From assembly GCF_052030545.1 (NCBI RefSeq), contig NZ_JBPDIH010000004.1, positions 124,001 to 188,000 on the forward strand: DNA of 64,000 bases, read 5' to 3'. The stretch comes from CANMXU01 sp052030545. Its GTDB lineage: Bacteria > Pseudomonadota > Gammaproteobacteria > Enterobacterales > Alteromonadaceae. How positions within the stretch are numbered: the stretch's first letter is position 1; each line of letters begins with the position of its first letter. The notes beneath the pieces were generated by a model. That model searched no databases. It saw only the letters and a list, made by a program, of their open reading frames with translations, and had not been told where the DNA came from. The translations under genes and the position numbers were made by a program. Below, piece after piece: positions 16,652 to 24,480 of this stretch.

Positions 16652-16680
16652 ATTATGGGGCTTAGATTTTACGATTCAAG
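16652..16680 (-). promoter_or_regulatory. Sigma-32 (heat-shock) promoter of grpE
   Basis: On the minus strand CTTGAAT (16674-16680), a 13-nt spacer and CCCCATAAT (16652-16660) closely match the RpoH consensus CTTGAAA / CCCCATNT. It lies about 50 bp upstream of the grpE start. Confidence 0.85.
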
Positions 16681-16773
16681 CGTAAAAGCAAAACTTTTGA
16701 AAAAAGTGAACTTTACAAGCGCCCCATTAACAGCGAAACTTAGCCTAATATCAAGAATTTTAGACACAAAGCT

Positions 16774-17655
16774 ATGTCCAACCAGTATAAAACGATCGGC
16801 TTAATTGGTAAACCTAACCACGAAGGTGCAGGAAATACCATTGAAGCGCTACATAATTACCTTACCGAACACAACTATAATGTTTTGGTTGAGAACTCTG
16901 TTGCAAGCTCAGTGTCGATTGACAATATTAACAGTCAATCATTGACTAAAATAGGTGAATTAGCCGATCTTGCAATTGTGGTTGGCGGCGACGGTTATAT
17001 GCTAGGCGCAGCGCGCGTACTGGCTTGTTACGACATTGGCGTTTTAGGCGTTAACCGAGGTAATTTAGGTTTTTTAACTGACTTATCACCTGATGATTTA
17101 TTCGAGCCATTAGCTAAGATTTTAGCCGGCGAGTCTAAAAGCGAACAACGCTTTATTATTGAAGCAGAAGTGTATCGTCACGGAAAATTAAAAAGCTCCA
17201 ACAGTGCGGTAAATGAGGCCGTACTTCATGCTGGTAAAGTAGCCAACATGATTGAGTTTGAAGTCTATATTGATGGTAGTTTTATGTTCAGCCAACGTTC
17301 AGACGGTTTGATCTTGTCTACACCTACCGGTTCAACGGCTTACTCAATGTCTGCCGGCGGACCAATTTTAACGCCAAACCTAAATGCACTTTCTTTAGTG
17401 CCTATGTTTCCGCATACCTTAACAAGTCGCCCAATAGTGGTCGATGGTAACAGTGAAATTAAATTAGTACTCGCCAATGAAAACTATGAAAATTTGCAAG
17501 TAAGCTGTGATGGCCATGTGATTTTGGCAGTAATGCCGGGCGATGAAGTGATTATTCGAAAAAGTGAAAATACCATTCGCTTGATTCATCCACTGGATCA
17601 TAATTATTTTAGCGTTTTAAGACAAAAGCTCAGTTGGGGTAATAAACTTTATTAA
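16774..17655 (+). CDS. nadK: NAD kinase
   Basis: The 293-aa ATP-NAD kinase makes NADP in the cytoplasm. The catalytic GGDG motif is at residues 71-74, NRGNLGFLTDL follows, and the NAD-binding block SDGLILSTPTGSTAYSMSAGGPI is intact. It is divergent from grpE and co-oriented with recN, the same arrangement as in many gammaproteobacteria (grpE / nadK / recN). Confidence 0.97.
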   Translation: MSNQYKTIGLIGKPNHEGAGNTIEALHNYLTEHNYNVLVENSVASSVSIDNINSQSLTKIGELADLAIVVGGDGYMLGAARVLACYDIGVLGVNRGNLGFLTDLSPDDLFEPLAKILAGESKSEQRFIIEAEVYRHGKLKSSNSAVNEAVLHAGKVANMIEFEVYIDGSFMFSQRSDGLILSTPTGSTAYSMSAGGPILTPNLNALSLVPMFPHTLTSRPIVVDGNSEIKLVLANENYENLQVSCDGHVILAVMPGDEVIIRKSENTIRLIHPLDHNYFSVLRQKLSWGNKLY

Positions 17656-17706
17656 TTTCAAAGTGATGTAAAATAAAACAGCATAATTAATCATCAACAC
17701 TTGCAT

Positions 17707-17746
17707 AAAAAACCGATACTGTATAAATTAACAGTATCGGTTTTTT
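17707..17746 (+). terminator. nadK terminator, overlapping the recN LexA box
   Basis: AAAAAACCGATACTGT (17707-17722) and ACAGTATCGGTTTTTT (17731-17746) are perfect 16-nt inverted arms around an 8-nt loop: a strong rho-independent terminator. Confidence 0.85.
17719..17734. promoter_or_regulatory. LexA (SOS) box of recN
   Basis: CTGTATAAATTAACAG matches the LexA consensus CTGT-N8-ACAG exactly. It lies 54 bp before the recN start, a gene repressed by LexA in most gammaproteobacteria. The box is the top of the nadK terminator stem-loop, so one sequence serves two functions. Confidence 0.8.
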
Positions 17747-17787
17747 GCATTTAGCTCAAATTTAAAAACGATTAATAGAGAACTCTT

Positions 17788-19452
17788 ATGCTGCTACAAC
17801 TTAACATTCAAAATTTTGCTATTGTTCGAAATCTTGACCTTGAATGGCATCAAGGCATGACCACCATCACAGGTGAAACTGGTGCAGGTAAATCTATTGC
17901 CATTGACGCATTAGGGCTTTGCTTGGGCGAACGAGCAACCACCAATACCGTTAGACCAAACTGTAAAAAAGCAGAGTTAAGTGCAACCTTCGACATTGCT
18001 AACAATACAGCAGCACAAAACTGGCTAAAAACAAAAGACCTAAATTTAGACGACGACTGCATTTTACGCCGTATTATTTCTGCTGAAGGTCGCTCAAAAT
18101 CTTATATTAATGGCAGCCAAGTACCATTAATACAGCTTAAAGAGTTAGGCCAATTACTGATTAATATTCATGGCCAACATGATCACCAATTATTAACAAA
18201 AGCGAGTGAGCAGCGAAAAATTGTTGATGATTATGCCGATCACTGCCACTTGTTAGACGAAGTAAAGTATTACTACAAACAATGGCAACAACTGAATAAC
18301 GAATTAAAAAGTTTGCAAGACAGTCAATTGCAACGAGAAGCTAAACGCCAATTACTGCAATATCAAGTCACTGAACTTGATGAATTCTCACTGCAAGAAG
18401 ATGAGTTTTTACAATTAGAAGGCGACTATAAACGTCATAGCCACGCACAGAGCATTCTGACCGAAAGCCTCATTGCACTTGATATCCTCAGCACCAATGA
18501 ACAATTCAACGTTAACGACAGCTTAGGCAAAGCGATTGAAAATTTGTCTGCGTTTAGTCATATTGATGCGGATTTAGCCAATATCACCAACTTACTGCAA
18601 GAGTCATTAATTCAAATAGAAGAAGCAAGCAACGATTTACGCCATTACCACGATAAACTTGAACTCGACCCACAAGCCTATGCCGCAATTGAAGAGCGAT
18701 ACTCTCTTGCATTGCAGCTAGCGAAAAAGCATCAAGTTGCGCCTGAAAAGTTACCTCAACTACATGCAAGTTTATCGCAAGAGCTAGCAAATATTAGTCA
18801 AGACGAATCTCGTGTATTGACAGTGATTGATGAAATTGAAAAAACTGAACAAGCGTATTTTCAAAGTGCGGAAAAATTATCAAAGTCTCGACAAAAGTCA
18901 GCCAAAGCCCTTAGCAAGAAAATCAGCACCAGTTTACATGAGTTAAATATGGAGCATGGTAAATTTCATGTAGATATTACTCATAACGATAGCAAAGCAT
19001 TATCACCTAATGGTATTGATGAAGTCTTATTTTTAGTGAGCTTAAATCCTGGGCAAGCCTTAGAGGCCATGCATAAAGTTGCCTCTGGCGGTGAGTTATC
19101 AAGAATAAGTTTAGCAATGCAAGTCATTCTTGCCGATAAAGTAGTAACACCTGCGCTTATTTTTGACGAAGTTGACGTTGGCATTAGCGGCCCTACTGCT
19201 GCGATGGTTGGCACTAAATTGCAACAACTCGCCCAGAAGACACAAGTTATCTGTGTAACTCATCTACCGCAAGTTGCGTGTAAAGGGCATCAACAGTTTT
19301 TTGTTGCAAAATTAACCGACGGAGCGCACACAGAAACGACCGTTACGGAACTAAGTCAGCAAAGTCGCGTCAAAGAAATAGCTCGATTACTTGCGGGCGA
19401 TAAAATTACCGATAATAGTCTGGCAAATGCCGCCGAGTTATTGGCTGGATAA
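17788..19452 (+). CDS. recN: DNA repair protein RecN
   Basis: The 554-aa SMC-like ATPase acts in double-strand-break repair. The N-terminal ABC half has Walker A GETGAGKS at residues 29-36 and QNFAIVRNLDLEW before it. A coiled-coil middle (about 150-400) is followed by the C-terminal ABC half with the signature ASGGELSRISLAMQ and Walker B ALIFDEVDVGISGPTA. It is complete. Expression should be SOS-induced through the LexA box upstream. Confidence 0.97.
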   Translation: MLLQLNIQNFAIVRNLDLEWHQGMTTITGETGAGKSIAIDALGLCLGERATTNTVRPNCKKAELSATFDIANNTAAQNWLKTKDLNLDDDCILRRIISAEGRSKSYINGSQVPLIQLKELGQLLINIHGQHDHQLLTKASEQRKIVDDYADHCHLLDEVKYYYKQWQQLNNELKSLQDSQLQREAKRQLLQYQVTELDEFSLQEDEFLQLEGDYKRHSHAQSILTESLIALDILSTNEQFNVNDSLGKAIENLSAFSHIDADLANITNLLQESLIQIEEASNDLRHYHDKLELDPQAYAAIEERYSLALQLAKKHQVAPEKLPQLHASLSQELANISQDESRVLTVIDEIEKTEQAYFQSAEKLSKSRQKSAKALSKKISTSLHELNMEHGKFHVDITHNDSKALSPNGIDEVLFLVSLNPGQALEAMHKVASGGELSRISLAMQVILADKVVTPALIFDEVDVGISGPTAAMVGTKLQQLAQKTQVICVTHLPQVACKGHQQFFVAKLTDGAHTETTVTELSQQSRVKEIARLLAGDKITDNSLANAAELLAG

Positions 19453-19482
19453 CAAGATTAACGAAGAAATTAAAAAATAATT

Positions 19483-19511
19483 TTGTATCTCAGCTTTAGC
19501 TTAGTTATTAT
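19483..19511 (+). promoter_or_regulatory. Sigma-70 promoter of bamE
   Basis: TTGTAT (19483-19488), a 17-nt spacer and TATTAT (19506-19511) lie just before bamE, placing the transcription start near 19518 and the ATG at 19545. Confidence 0.6.
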
Positions 19512-19544
19512 CCCCGTTCACACTTTTTTGGTACAGATATTTAC

Positions 19545-19892
19545 ATGTTGTTTAGAACACTTATTGTTATTCTTGTTATTTCTCTTGCGTCTTGCTCAAG
19601 CTGGGTATTTCGTCGCGATATACCTCAAGGCAACTACCTTGAACAAAAAGATATCGACAAACTTCAAATTGCGATGACTAAAGAGCAAGTTAAATTTGTA
19701 TTAGGTAGTCCTGTTGTTGTCGACTCATTTCATGATGATACTTGGCATTATGTGTATAAATTTAAATCTGGCCGAGACGAAAGCTATAACAAGCGTAAGC
19801 AATTTATTATTAAATTTGAAGATAATAAGCTAGTGAGCGCAGAAGGTGATTTCACCTTGCCTGAGAGCTTCTACGAGCCAATGATTAACTAA
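19545..19892 (+). CDS. bamE: Outer-membrane assembly lipoprotein BamE
   Basis: The 115-aa SmpA/OmlA-family lipoprotein is a BAM-complex subunit needed for beta-barrel insertion. Residues 1-16 are a lipoprotein signal with lipobox ending LASC (C17). The conserved IPQGNYLEQKDIDKLQIAMTKEQVKFVLGSPVV and the DTWHYVYKFKSG block follow. It is single-copy with its own promoter and terminator, next to the rnfH/ratA/smpB cluster as in other gammaproteobacteria. Confidence 0.95.
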   Translation: MLFRTLIVILVISLASCSSWVFRRDIPQGNYLEQKDIDKLQIAMTKEQVKFVLGSPVVVDSFHDDTWHYVYKFKSGRDESYNKRKQFIIKFEDNKLVSAEGDFTLPESFYEPMIN

Positions 19893-19918
19893 TTAATCGT
19901 TATCGTTATTACAGATAC

Positions 19919-19946
19919 AAAAAAACGGCGATGTGCCGTTTTTTTT
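19919..19946. terminator. Bidirectional terminator between bamE and rnfH
   Basis: AAAAACGGC / GCCGTTTTT stem with a 5-nt loop, flanked by A7 and T8. Confidence 0.8.
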
Positions 19947-19971
19947 ATGTCTGCATCTTTTTAAGAGTAAA

Positions 19972-20349
19972 CTAACCGCCTCTTAACGGGTTAACACGCC
20001 CACCAGTCACTTTATCGGCGCGCCCTTCTTCTTTTGCTTTTTCGGCTCGGCGTTTACGTACTTCTTTTGGATCGGCTATTAATGGACGATATATTTCTAT
20101 TCTATCAAGATCGTTGACCAAGTCAGACAGTTTTGCCACGCGATTCCATATCCCCACTTTATTAACCGTTAGGTCTATTTCAGGAAAAACTTCGATAATA
20201 TTCGATTGCGTTATCGCCTGTTCAATGGTGCATGGCGACTCAACAGAAAAGGTTAAGATTTTTTGCTTATGCGGTAAGCCGTAAACCACTTCCAACTGAA
20301 GTTGCTCAGCGGGCGCTTGTGCAACCGATGTTGCGTCGACATCAGACAT
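19972..20349 (-). CDS. rnfH: RnfH family ubiquitin-like protein
   Basis: The 125-aa protein has the RnfH (UPF0125) beta-grasp domain: LQLEVVYGLPHKQKILTFSVESPCTIEQAITQSNI, the central VNKVGIWNRVAKL, then LNDLDRIEIYRPL with a basic tail KEVRKRRAEKAKEEGRADKVTGGR. The exact role is unknown. The ATG at 20349 (MSDVD) overlaps the ratA stop by 8 bp, indicating translational coupling; upstream in-frame starts would lie inside ratA. The pair corresponds to E. coli ratA-rnfH (ratA-ratB). Confidence 0.9.
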   Translation of the reverse strand: MSDVDATSVAQAPAEQLQLEVVYGLPHKQKILTFSVESPCTIEQAITQSNIIEVFPEIDLTVNKVGIWNRVAKLSDLVNDLDRIEIYRPLIADPKEVRKRRAEKAKEEGRADKVTGGRVNPLRGG

Positions 20350-20782
20350 GACTTGAATAAACCTCTTTTGCGCGTTGCGTGAACGCTTGCACCATATTAT
20401 TAGCCATATGATTAAACACACGGCCGAAAGCAAAATCGTACATCTTATTAGAAAACTCGTACTCTAGGGCTAAACTAATTTTACATGCTTCGTCAGACAA
20501 AGAAGTTAATGTCCAACCACCCGTTAATTTATTAAACGGCCCGTCAATTAAATTCATATTCACTTGTTTGTTAGGTACTAAAGTGTTTTTAGTCGTGAAC
20601 CATTTTTTTAAGCCGCCTTTCGATACTAACAAAGCTGCTGTTACTTCATTTTCATCAGCAGAGATAACCTTACTGTCGCTGCAATCAGGTACAAAACTTG
20701 GATACGATGAAACATCATTAATAAGCTGGTACATTTCTTCAGCACTATGCATCACCAAAGCACTTCGAGATATTGTTGGCAT
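20342..20782 (-). CDS. ratA: RatA/COQ10-like START-domain protein
   Basis: The 146-aa SRPBCC protein begins MPTISRSALVMHSAEEMYQLINDVSSYPSFVPDC, typical of RatA (PasT). In E. coli it has been described as inhibiting ribosome association when overproduced. Its closeness to mitochondrial COQ10 also suggests quinone binding. It forms an overlapping pair with rnfH and is divergent from smpB, the standard gammaproteobacterial order. A TA role is not shown by sequence. Confidence 0.9.
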   Translation of the reverse strand: MPTISRSALVMHSAEEMYQLINDVSSYPSFVPDCSDSKVISADENEVTAALLVSKGGLKKWFTTKNTLVPNKQVNMNLIDGPFNKLTGGWTLTSLSDEACKISLALEYEFSNKMYDFAFGRVFNHMANNMVQAFTQRAKEVYSSHV

Positions 20783-20883
20783 TTAACCCCCTGTAAATTA
20801 CTCGCTTATGATAACAAAACCGAATAAAAAGCGCATTATTGTCACAAAAGATAAATTTTCATTTCAAAGCAGATATTTCTCCG

Positions 20884-20889
20884 TATAAT
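20884..20889 (+). promoter_or_regulatory. -10 element of smpB
   Basis: A perfect TATAAT lies 27 bp before the smpB start codon. The -35 region is poor, so promoter strength is uncertain. Confidence 0.45.
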
Positions 20890-20915
20890 GACGCCGTTAA
20901 CCATGGTAAAGATAA

Positions 20916-21407
20916 ATGGCAAAGAAAAAATCAAAGAACAAATCTAACAGCAATACAATTGCGTTAAATAAAAAAGCACGACATAACTACAACTTAACCG
21001 ATAAGTTCGAAGGCGGTATGAGTTTGCAAGGCTGGGAAATTAAAAGTATCCGCAGTGGTAAAGTCAATATTTCCGATTGTTATGTACATATTAAAGACCG
21101 AGAAGCCTATCTTTTAGGGGCTGAAATCATGCCGTTAAATGCTGCTTCTAGTCATGTTGTGTGTGAACCTAACCGAGATCGCAAGTTACTGTTAAATCGT
21201 CGTGAGCTGGATCAATTAATCGGTGCGGTAGATCGCGATGGCTTTTCGCTTATTGCGACAGCAATGTATTGGAAACAAAACTGGGTAAAATTAGAATTTT
21301 ACTTAGGTAAAGGTAAAAAAGATCACGACAAGCGCGCTGATATAAAAGACCGAGAATGGCAGGTTGATAAAGGCCGCTTAATGAAAAATAAAAATTTGGA
21401 TAGATAA
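20916..21407 (+). CDS. smpB: SsrA-binding protein SmpB
   Basis: The 163-aa protein carries tmRNA into stalled ribosomes for trans-translation. The conserved core runs NKKARHNYNLTDKFEGGMSLQGWEIKSIRSGKVNISD and ends with the basic C-terminal tail (DKRADIKDREWQVDKGRLMK) that mimics mRNA in the A-site path. It lies directly upstream of the tmRNA gene on the same strand. Confidence 0.97.
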   Translation: MAKKKSKNKSNSNTIALNKKARHNYNLTDKFEGGMSLQGWEIKSIRSGKVNISDCYVHIKDREAYLLGAEIMPLNAASSHVVCEPNRDRKLLLNRRELDQLIGAVDRDGFSLIATAMYWKQNWVKLEFYLGKGKKDHDKRADIKDREWQVDKGRLMKNKNLDR

Positions 21408-21426
21408 CTGGTTAAAAAATACCACG

Positions 21427-21455
21427 TTGTTTAATCAAGCAAGGCAAGGTACAAT
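21427..21455 (+). promoter_or_regulatory. Promoter of ssrA
   Basis: TTGTTT (21427-21432), a 17-nt spacer and TACAAT (21450-21455). The mature tmRNA 5' end at 21491 leaves a short processed leader. Confidence 0.65.
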
Positions 21456-21490
21456 GCGCTTTGTAGGCTATGCAAATAGCCAAAAACTTT

Positions 21491-21841
21491 GGGGCTGATT
21501 CAGGATTCGACAAGATTCACGAAACCCAAGGTGCATGCCCAGGGGCGGTTGGCCTGGTAAAAAGCCGCAAAACTATAATTGCAAACGACGAAACGTTCGC
21601 ACTAGCAGCTTAATGCTAGCCATCCTCTCATAGTCTCGCCTATTGGCTAGAGAAGTGATGGTCACCCCAAGTAGGATAGCGAGGGAAGCTTGTTTGAGGC
21701 TGAACCGCGAAATAGTATCAAACTCACCATGACGAAGCCTGTCGATTGGCGTCTAATTGGCTAAACAAATAATCGACTAAGCATGTAGTACCGAGGATGT
21801 AGGTTTTTTGGACGCGGGTTCAACTCCCGCCAGCTCCACCA
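21491..21841 (+). ncRNA. ssrA: Transfer-messenger RNA (tmRNA)
   Basis: The 351-nt RNA begins GGGGCTGATTCAGGATTCGAC and ends with the T-arm GGTTCAACTCCCGCCAGCTCCACCA split here only for length; the 5' GGGGCTG pairs with CAGCTCC at the 3' end and CCA is encoded. The tag frame resumes at GCA 21581-21583 and reads ANDETFALAA with stop TAA at 21611-21613. Several pseudoknot segments are visible. The 3' end is the integration site of the mobile islands downstream and was kept intact by the island-borne core sequence. Confidence 0.97.
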
Positions 21842-21846
21842 CCTTA
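21829..21846 (+). other. att core 1 (left junction of island 1, in ssrA)
   Basis: GCCAGCTCCACCACCTTA is made of the last 13 nt of tmRNA and 5 following bases. The identical 18-mer recurs at 43475-43492 and 58055-58072, marking element boundaries. Confidence 0.9.
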
Positions 21847-21851
21847 AGAAT

Positions 21852-21880
21852 TAAAGACGCTTTTTAGCGTCTTTTTTTTC
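21852..21880 (+). terminator. ssrA terminator (copy supplied at the left end of island 1)
   Basis: AAAGACGCT / AGCGTCTTT around TTTT, followed by a T-run. A nearly identical sequence follows att core 3 at 58079, presumably the original chromosomal terminator. Confidence 0.85.
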
Positions 21881-21952
21881 ATCAAAAACAAGAACTTACG
21901 ACACAACAGAGCCTGTTAACGTCCATTAAGGATTTAAAACATCCGTTTTTTT

Positions 21953-22003
21953 TAGTAACATCTATAGTAACACTGAAGCTAATTATCAAAATTAGTGTTA
22001 CTA
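21953..22003. promoter_or_regulatory. Candidate integrase arm sites, left end of island 1
   Basis: TAGTAACA at 21953, TAGTAACACT at 21965-21974 and its inverse AGTGTTACTA at 21994-22003, just ahead of the integrase gene. The same 10-mer recurs near the right end of the island. Confidence 0.6.
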
Positions 22004-22030
22004 AAAACAGTTATCTTAAAAAGGTTTGCA

Positions 22031-23278
22031 ATGGCCAGAATAACAACCCCTCTGACAAATACAGAAGTAAAACAAGCAAAATCTAAAAGTAAAGAATATA
22101 ACCTAGCTGATGGTGATGGCCTGATGCTTAGAGTGAAACCTAACGGTAGTAAGCTGTGGCTTTTCAATTATTCACGTCCATACACAAAGAAGCGTGCCAA
22201 TCTTAGTTTTGGTAAATACCCAGATCTTTCTTTAGCTAAGGCAAGGGAGCTACGTAAAGAAGCTAAAGAACTGCTCGCACAAAACATAGATCCAAAAGAA
22301 GATAAAGAACAAAAAACTTTGCAAAATAAAGAGGAGCTTGAAAATACGCTATTTAACCTTGCTTCAAAATGGTTTGCTATCAAAAGAACTGAAGTAAGTG
22401 CTGATTATGCCAATGATATCTGGCGATCACTCACACTGCATATTTTCCCTCAATTGGGGAAGAAACCAATAAGTGCTATTACTGCTCCGTCGGTTATCAA
22501 GGTATTAAGCCCTATTGAAGCCAAAGGCTCACTTGAAACCGTAAAACGCTTATCACAACGCTTAAATGAAATTATGATTTACTCTGTAAATACAGGGGTT
22601 ATACATGCAAACCCACTTACAGGCATCAAAGCCGCTTTTGCAAGCCCCAAAAAACAAAACATGCCAACGCTTAAACCTGAAGAGCTTCCAGAACTGATGA
22701 AGTCATTAAGCATTGCTAGCATTAAGTTAGTCACACGCTACTTAATAGAATGGCAACTTCATACTATGGTAAGACCTAGTGAAGCAGCAGGTGCTAAATG
22801 GGACGAAATAGACTTTACACAAAACCTTTGGAATATACCTGCTGAACGTATGAAAAAGAAATCTCCTCACGCAGTACCGTTATCAGACCAAGCACTCTCA
22901 TTATTAAGCGCAATAAAGCCTATTAGTGGACACCGCGACTATATTTTTCCTTCTGATAGAGATCCCAAAAGACATGCCAACGTTTCAACAGCCAATATGG
23001 CAATTAAAAGAATGGGTTACAAAGGAAAACTCGTTTCACACGGCTTACGTGCTTTAGCCAGTACCACACTCAATGAGCAAGGCTTTGACCCTGACGTAAT
23101 TGAATCAGCACTTGCTCATGTTGATAAAAATGAAGTCAGACGCGCATACAACCGCGCTGAATATTTAGAACGTAGACGCGCCCTCATGAATTGGTGGTCA
23201 GCGCATATCGAAAACTGTGCTCAAGGAAGTTTCAGTTTGTCTAGCTCAACAAAAGGCTTACGCTTAGTAAACGGTTAG
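22031..23278 (+). CDS. P4-type tyrosine integrase of island 1
   Basis: This 415-aa site-specific recombinase has the N-terminal DUF4102 arm-binding domain (MARITTPLTNTEVKQAKSK... LADGDGLMLRVKPNGSKLW), the core-binding SAM-like region, and a C-terminal catalytic domain with R in MVRPSEAAGAKWDEI, HGLRALASTTL, AHVD and the tyrosine in RRAYNRAEY. The ATG at 22031 fits the family N-terminus; an upstream in-frame start at 21995 lies inside the candidate arm sites. It begins 185 bp from the ssrA att core, the usual position of an integrase targeting a tRNA or tmRNA 3' end. Confidence 0.95.
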   Translation: MARITTPLTNTEVKQAKSKSKEYNLADGDGLMLRVKPNGSKLWLFNYSRPYTKKRANLSFGKYPDLSLAKARELRKEAKELLAQNIDPKEDKEQKTLQNKEELENTLFNLASKWFAIKRTEVSADYANDIWRSLTLHIFPQLGKKPISAITAPSVIKVLSPIEAKGSLETVKRLSQRLNEIMIYSVNTGVIHANPLTGIKAAFASPKKQNMPTLKPEELPELMKSLSIASIKLVTRYLIEWQLHTMVRPSEAAGAKWDEIDFTQNLWNIPAERMKKKSPHAVPLSDQALSLLSAIKPISGHRDYIFPSDRDPKRHANVSTANMAIKRMGYKGKLVSHGLRALASTTLNEQGFDPDVIESALAHVDKNEVRRAYNRAEYLERRRALMNWWSAHIENCAQGSFSLSSSTKGLRLVNG

Positions 23279-23346
23279 ACAAAAGCATTTAACTTACTTT
23301 TAAGAGGGAACTTATATTATTTTTTACTTATTTTATAAGGTTATTC

Positions 23347-24123
23347 ATGAACACAAAAAACACCTCTCCTTCCCTATCTACGCGCCAGCTAGATATTCTT
23401 TCACTCTCTAAATTTGTCACGCCCATACATAGCACCTTGCAAAAGGTGCCTAGCTCCATCTCTCTTCAAGAGCTTTCAGATGCATGTGATAAAGATACTT
23501 TCATCGAAAAAACTACACAAAATTTATCAACGCTAGGTAAAACACAAACGCAGTCAGACTTGTATGAAACACTGATAAAAGCTGATCAAGTTTTGTTATC
23601 TCCGACACCGCATATCATTCTAGATACAGAGCACATCAATAAAATTGTTATTGCACTTAAAACAGGTGGCTTGTTTGCAATGGCTAAGTCTGTAGAGCTT
23701 TTATTGGACAAGACAAAAGCGGTTCAAAGTATTAGTCGAGTTATCCGGTCTAAAAAAGCACAAGCCGCTCGAAAAGCAAAAGGTACAAACACTACAATCG
23801 ATGAAGCTGCAGCGCTAGAGGAGTACAAACATAAATTAAAAGTATGGGCCAATGAAAAATATGCGCAAGATTGTGAGTATCAGCGTAGCCGAAACGAGCC
23901 ACCGCGTCCAAAGCGCTCAGGAAGTAATGCCGCAAACCATTGGTTACTAGAGATGGCTTTAGCAGATTTAGCGCTAGATAGCTTTGAACCATCGATGCTT
24001 GATGAATCTATTACCGACTCATTAACTGAAGAAGGTAATCTTTATGGTTCACCTGAACAGCCTGACAACCTTTTAGGCTTTAAATTAACATCGAGCTTTT
24101 TCTATCAATGCATAAAAAATTAA
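23347..24123 (+). CDS. Hypothetical island protein
   Basis: The 258-aa protein was not recognised. It is mostly helical and charged, with a basic segment SRVIRSKKAQAARKAKG (residues 135-151) and an acidic C-terminus. It has no signal peptide or TM segment. Its place between the integrase and the AlpA-like regulator suggests a role in island maintenance. AAGG upstream of the ATG (TTTATAAGGTTATTCATG) supports the start. Confidence 0.6.
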   Translation: MNTKNTSPSLSTRQLDILSLSKFVTPIHSTLQKVPSSISLQELSDACDKDTFIEKTTQNLSTLGKTQTQSDLYETLIKADQVLLSPTPHIILDTEHINKIVIALKTGGLFAMAKSVELLLDKTKAVQSISRVIRSKKAQAARKAKGTNTTIDEAAALEEYKHKLKVWANEKYAQDCEYQRSRNEPPRPKRSGSNAANHWLLEMALADLALDSFEPSMLDESITDSLTEEGNLYGSPEQPDNLLGFKLTSSFFYQCIKN

Positions 24124-24214
24124 AATAAATACTTCCAAGCGGATCACTGACGCGTAGAGTGATCCGCCTCACTTTTTATTCTAGCTTTCCATTAAGAACC
24201 AAAGAGAGCTAACA

Positions 24215-24469
24215 ATGCCCCTTAACATCCGTTTTAAACTTTGCCGCCAACCAGAATTACTTGAACTATTCGGTTTTAAAAAATCCACTTTATACACACG
24301 TATAGCCAAAGGATTAATGGTACCTCCTGTTTCTCTTGGTGAACGAAGTGTTGCTTGGCCTGAGCATGAACTACAGCACATTTTACGTGCGATATGTGCA
24401 AATAAAAGCCCTGATGAAATTAAAGCCTTAGTTGCAAAGCTTATCGCTCAACGCAATGAACTAGCGTAA
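24215..24469 (+). CDS. AlpA-like helix-turn-helix regulator
   Basis: The 84-aa protein resembles the AlpA/MerR-like excisionase family: FGFKKSTLYTRIAKGLMVPPVSLGERSVAWPEHELQHIL is the winged-HTH core (residues 20-58). Proteins of this family switch on integrase expression or excision in P4-like satellites and islands. It lies 11 bp ahead of the rep gene and is co-oriented. Confidence 0.85.
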   Translation: MPLNIRFKLCRQPELLELFGFKKSTLYTRIAKGLMVPPVSLGERSVAWPEHELQHILRAICANKSPDEIKALVAKLIAQRNELA

Positions 24470-24480
24470 AGGTGGTAGTT

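Noticed and set aside
19972..20782. ratA/rnfH as a toxin-antitoxin pair
   Set aside because: The gene order is conserved next to smpB across gammaproteobacteria and RatA resembles quinone-binding COQ10 proteins; sequence alone does not support a TA module.
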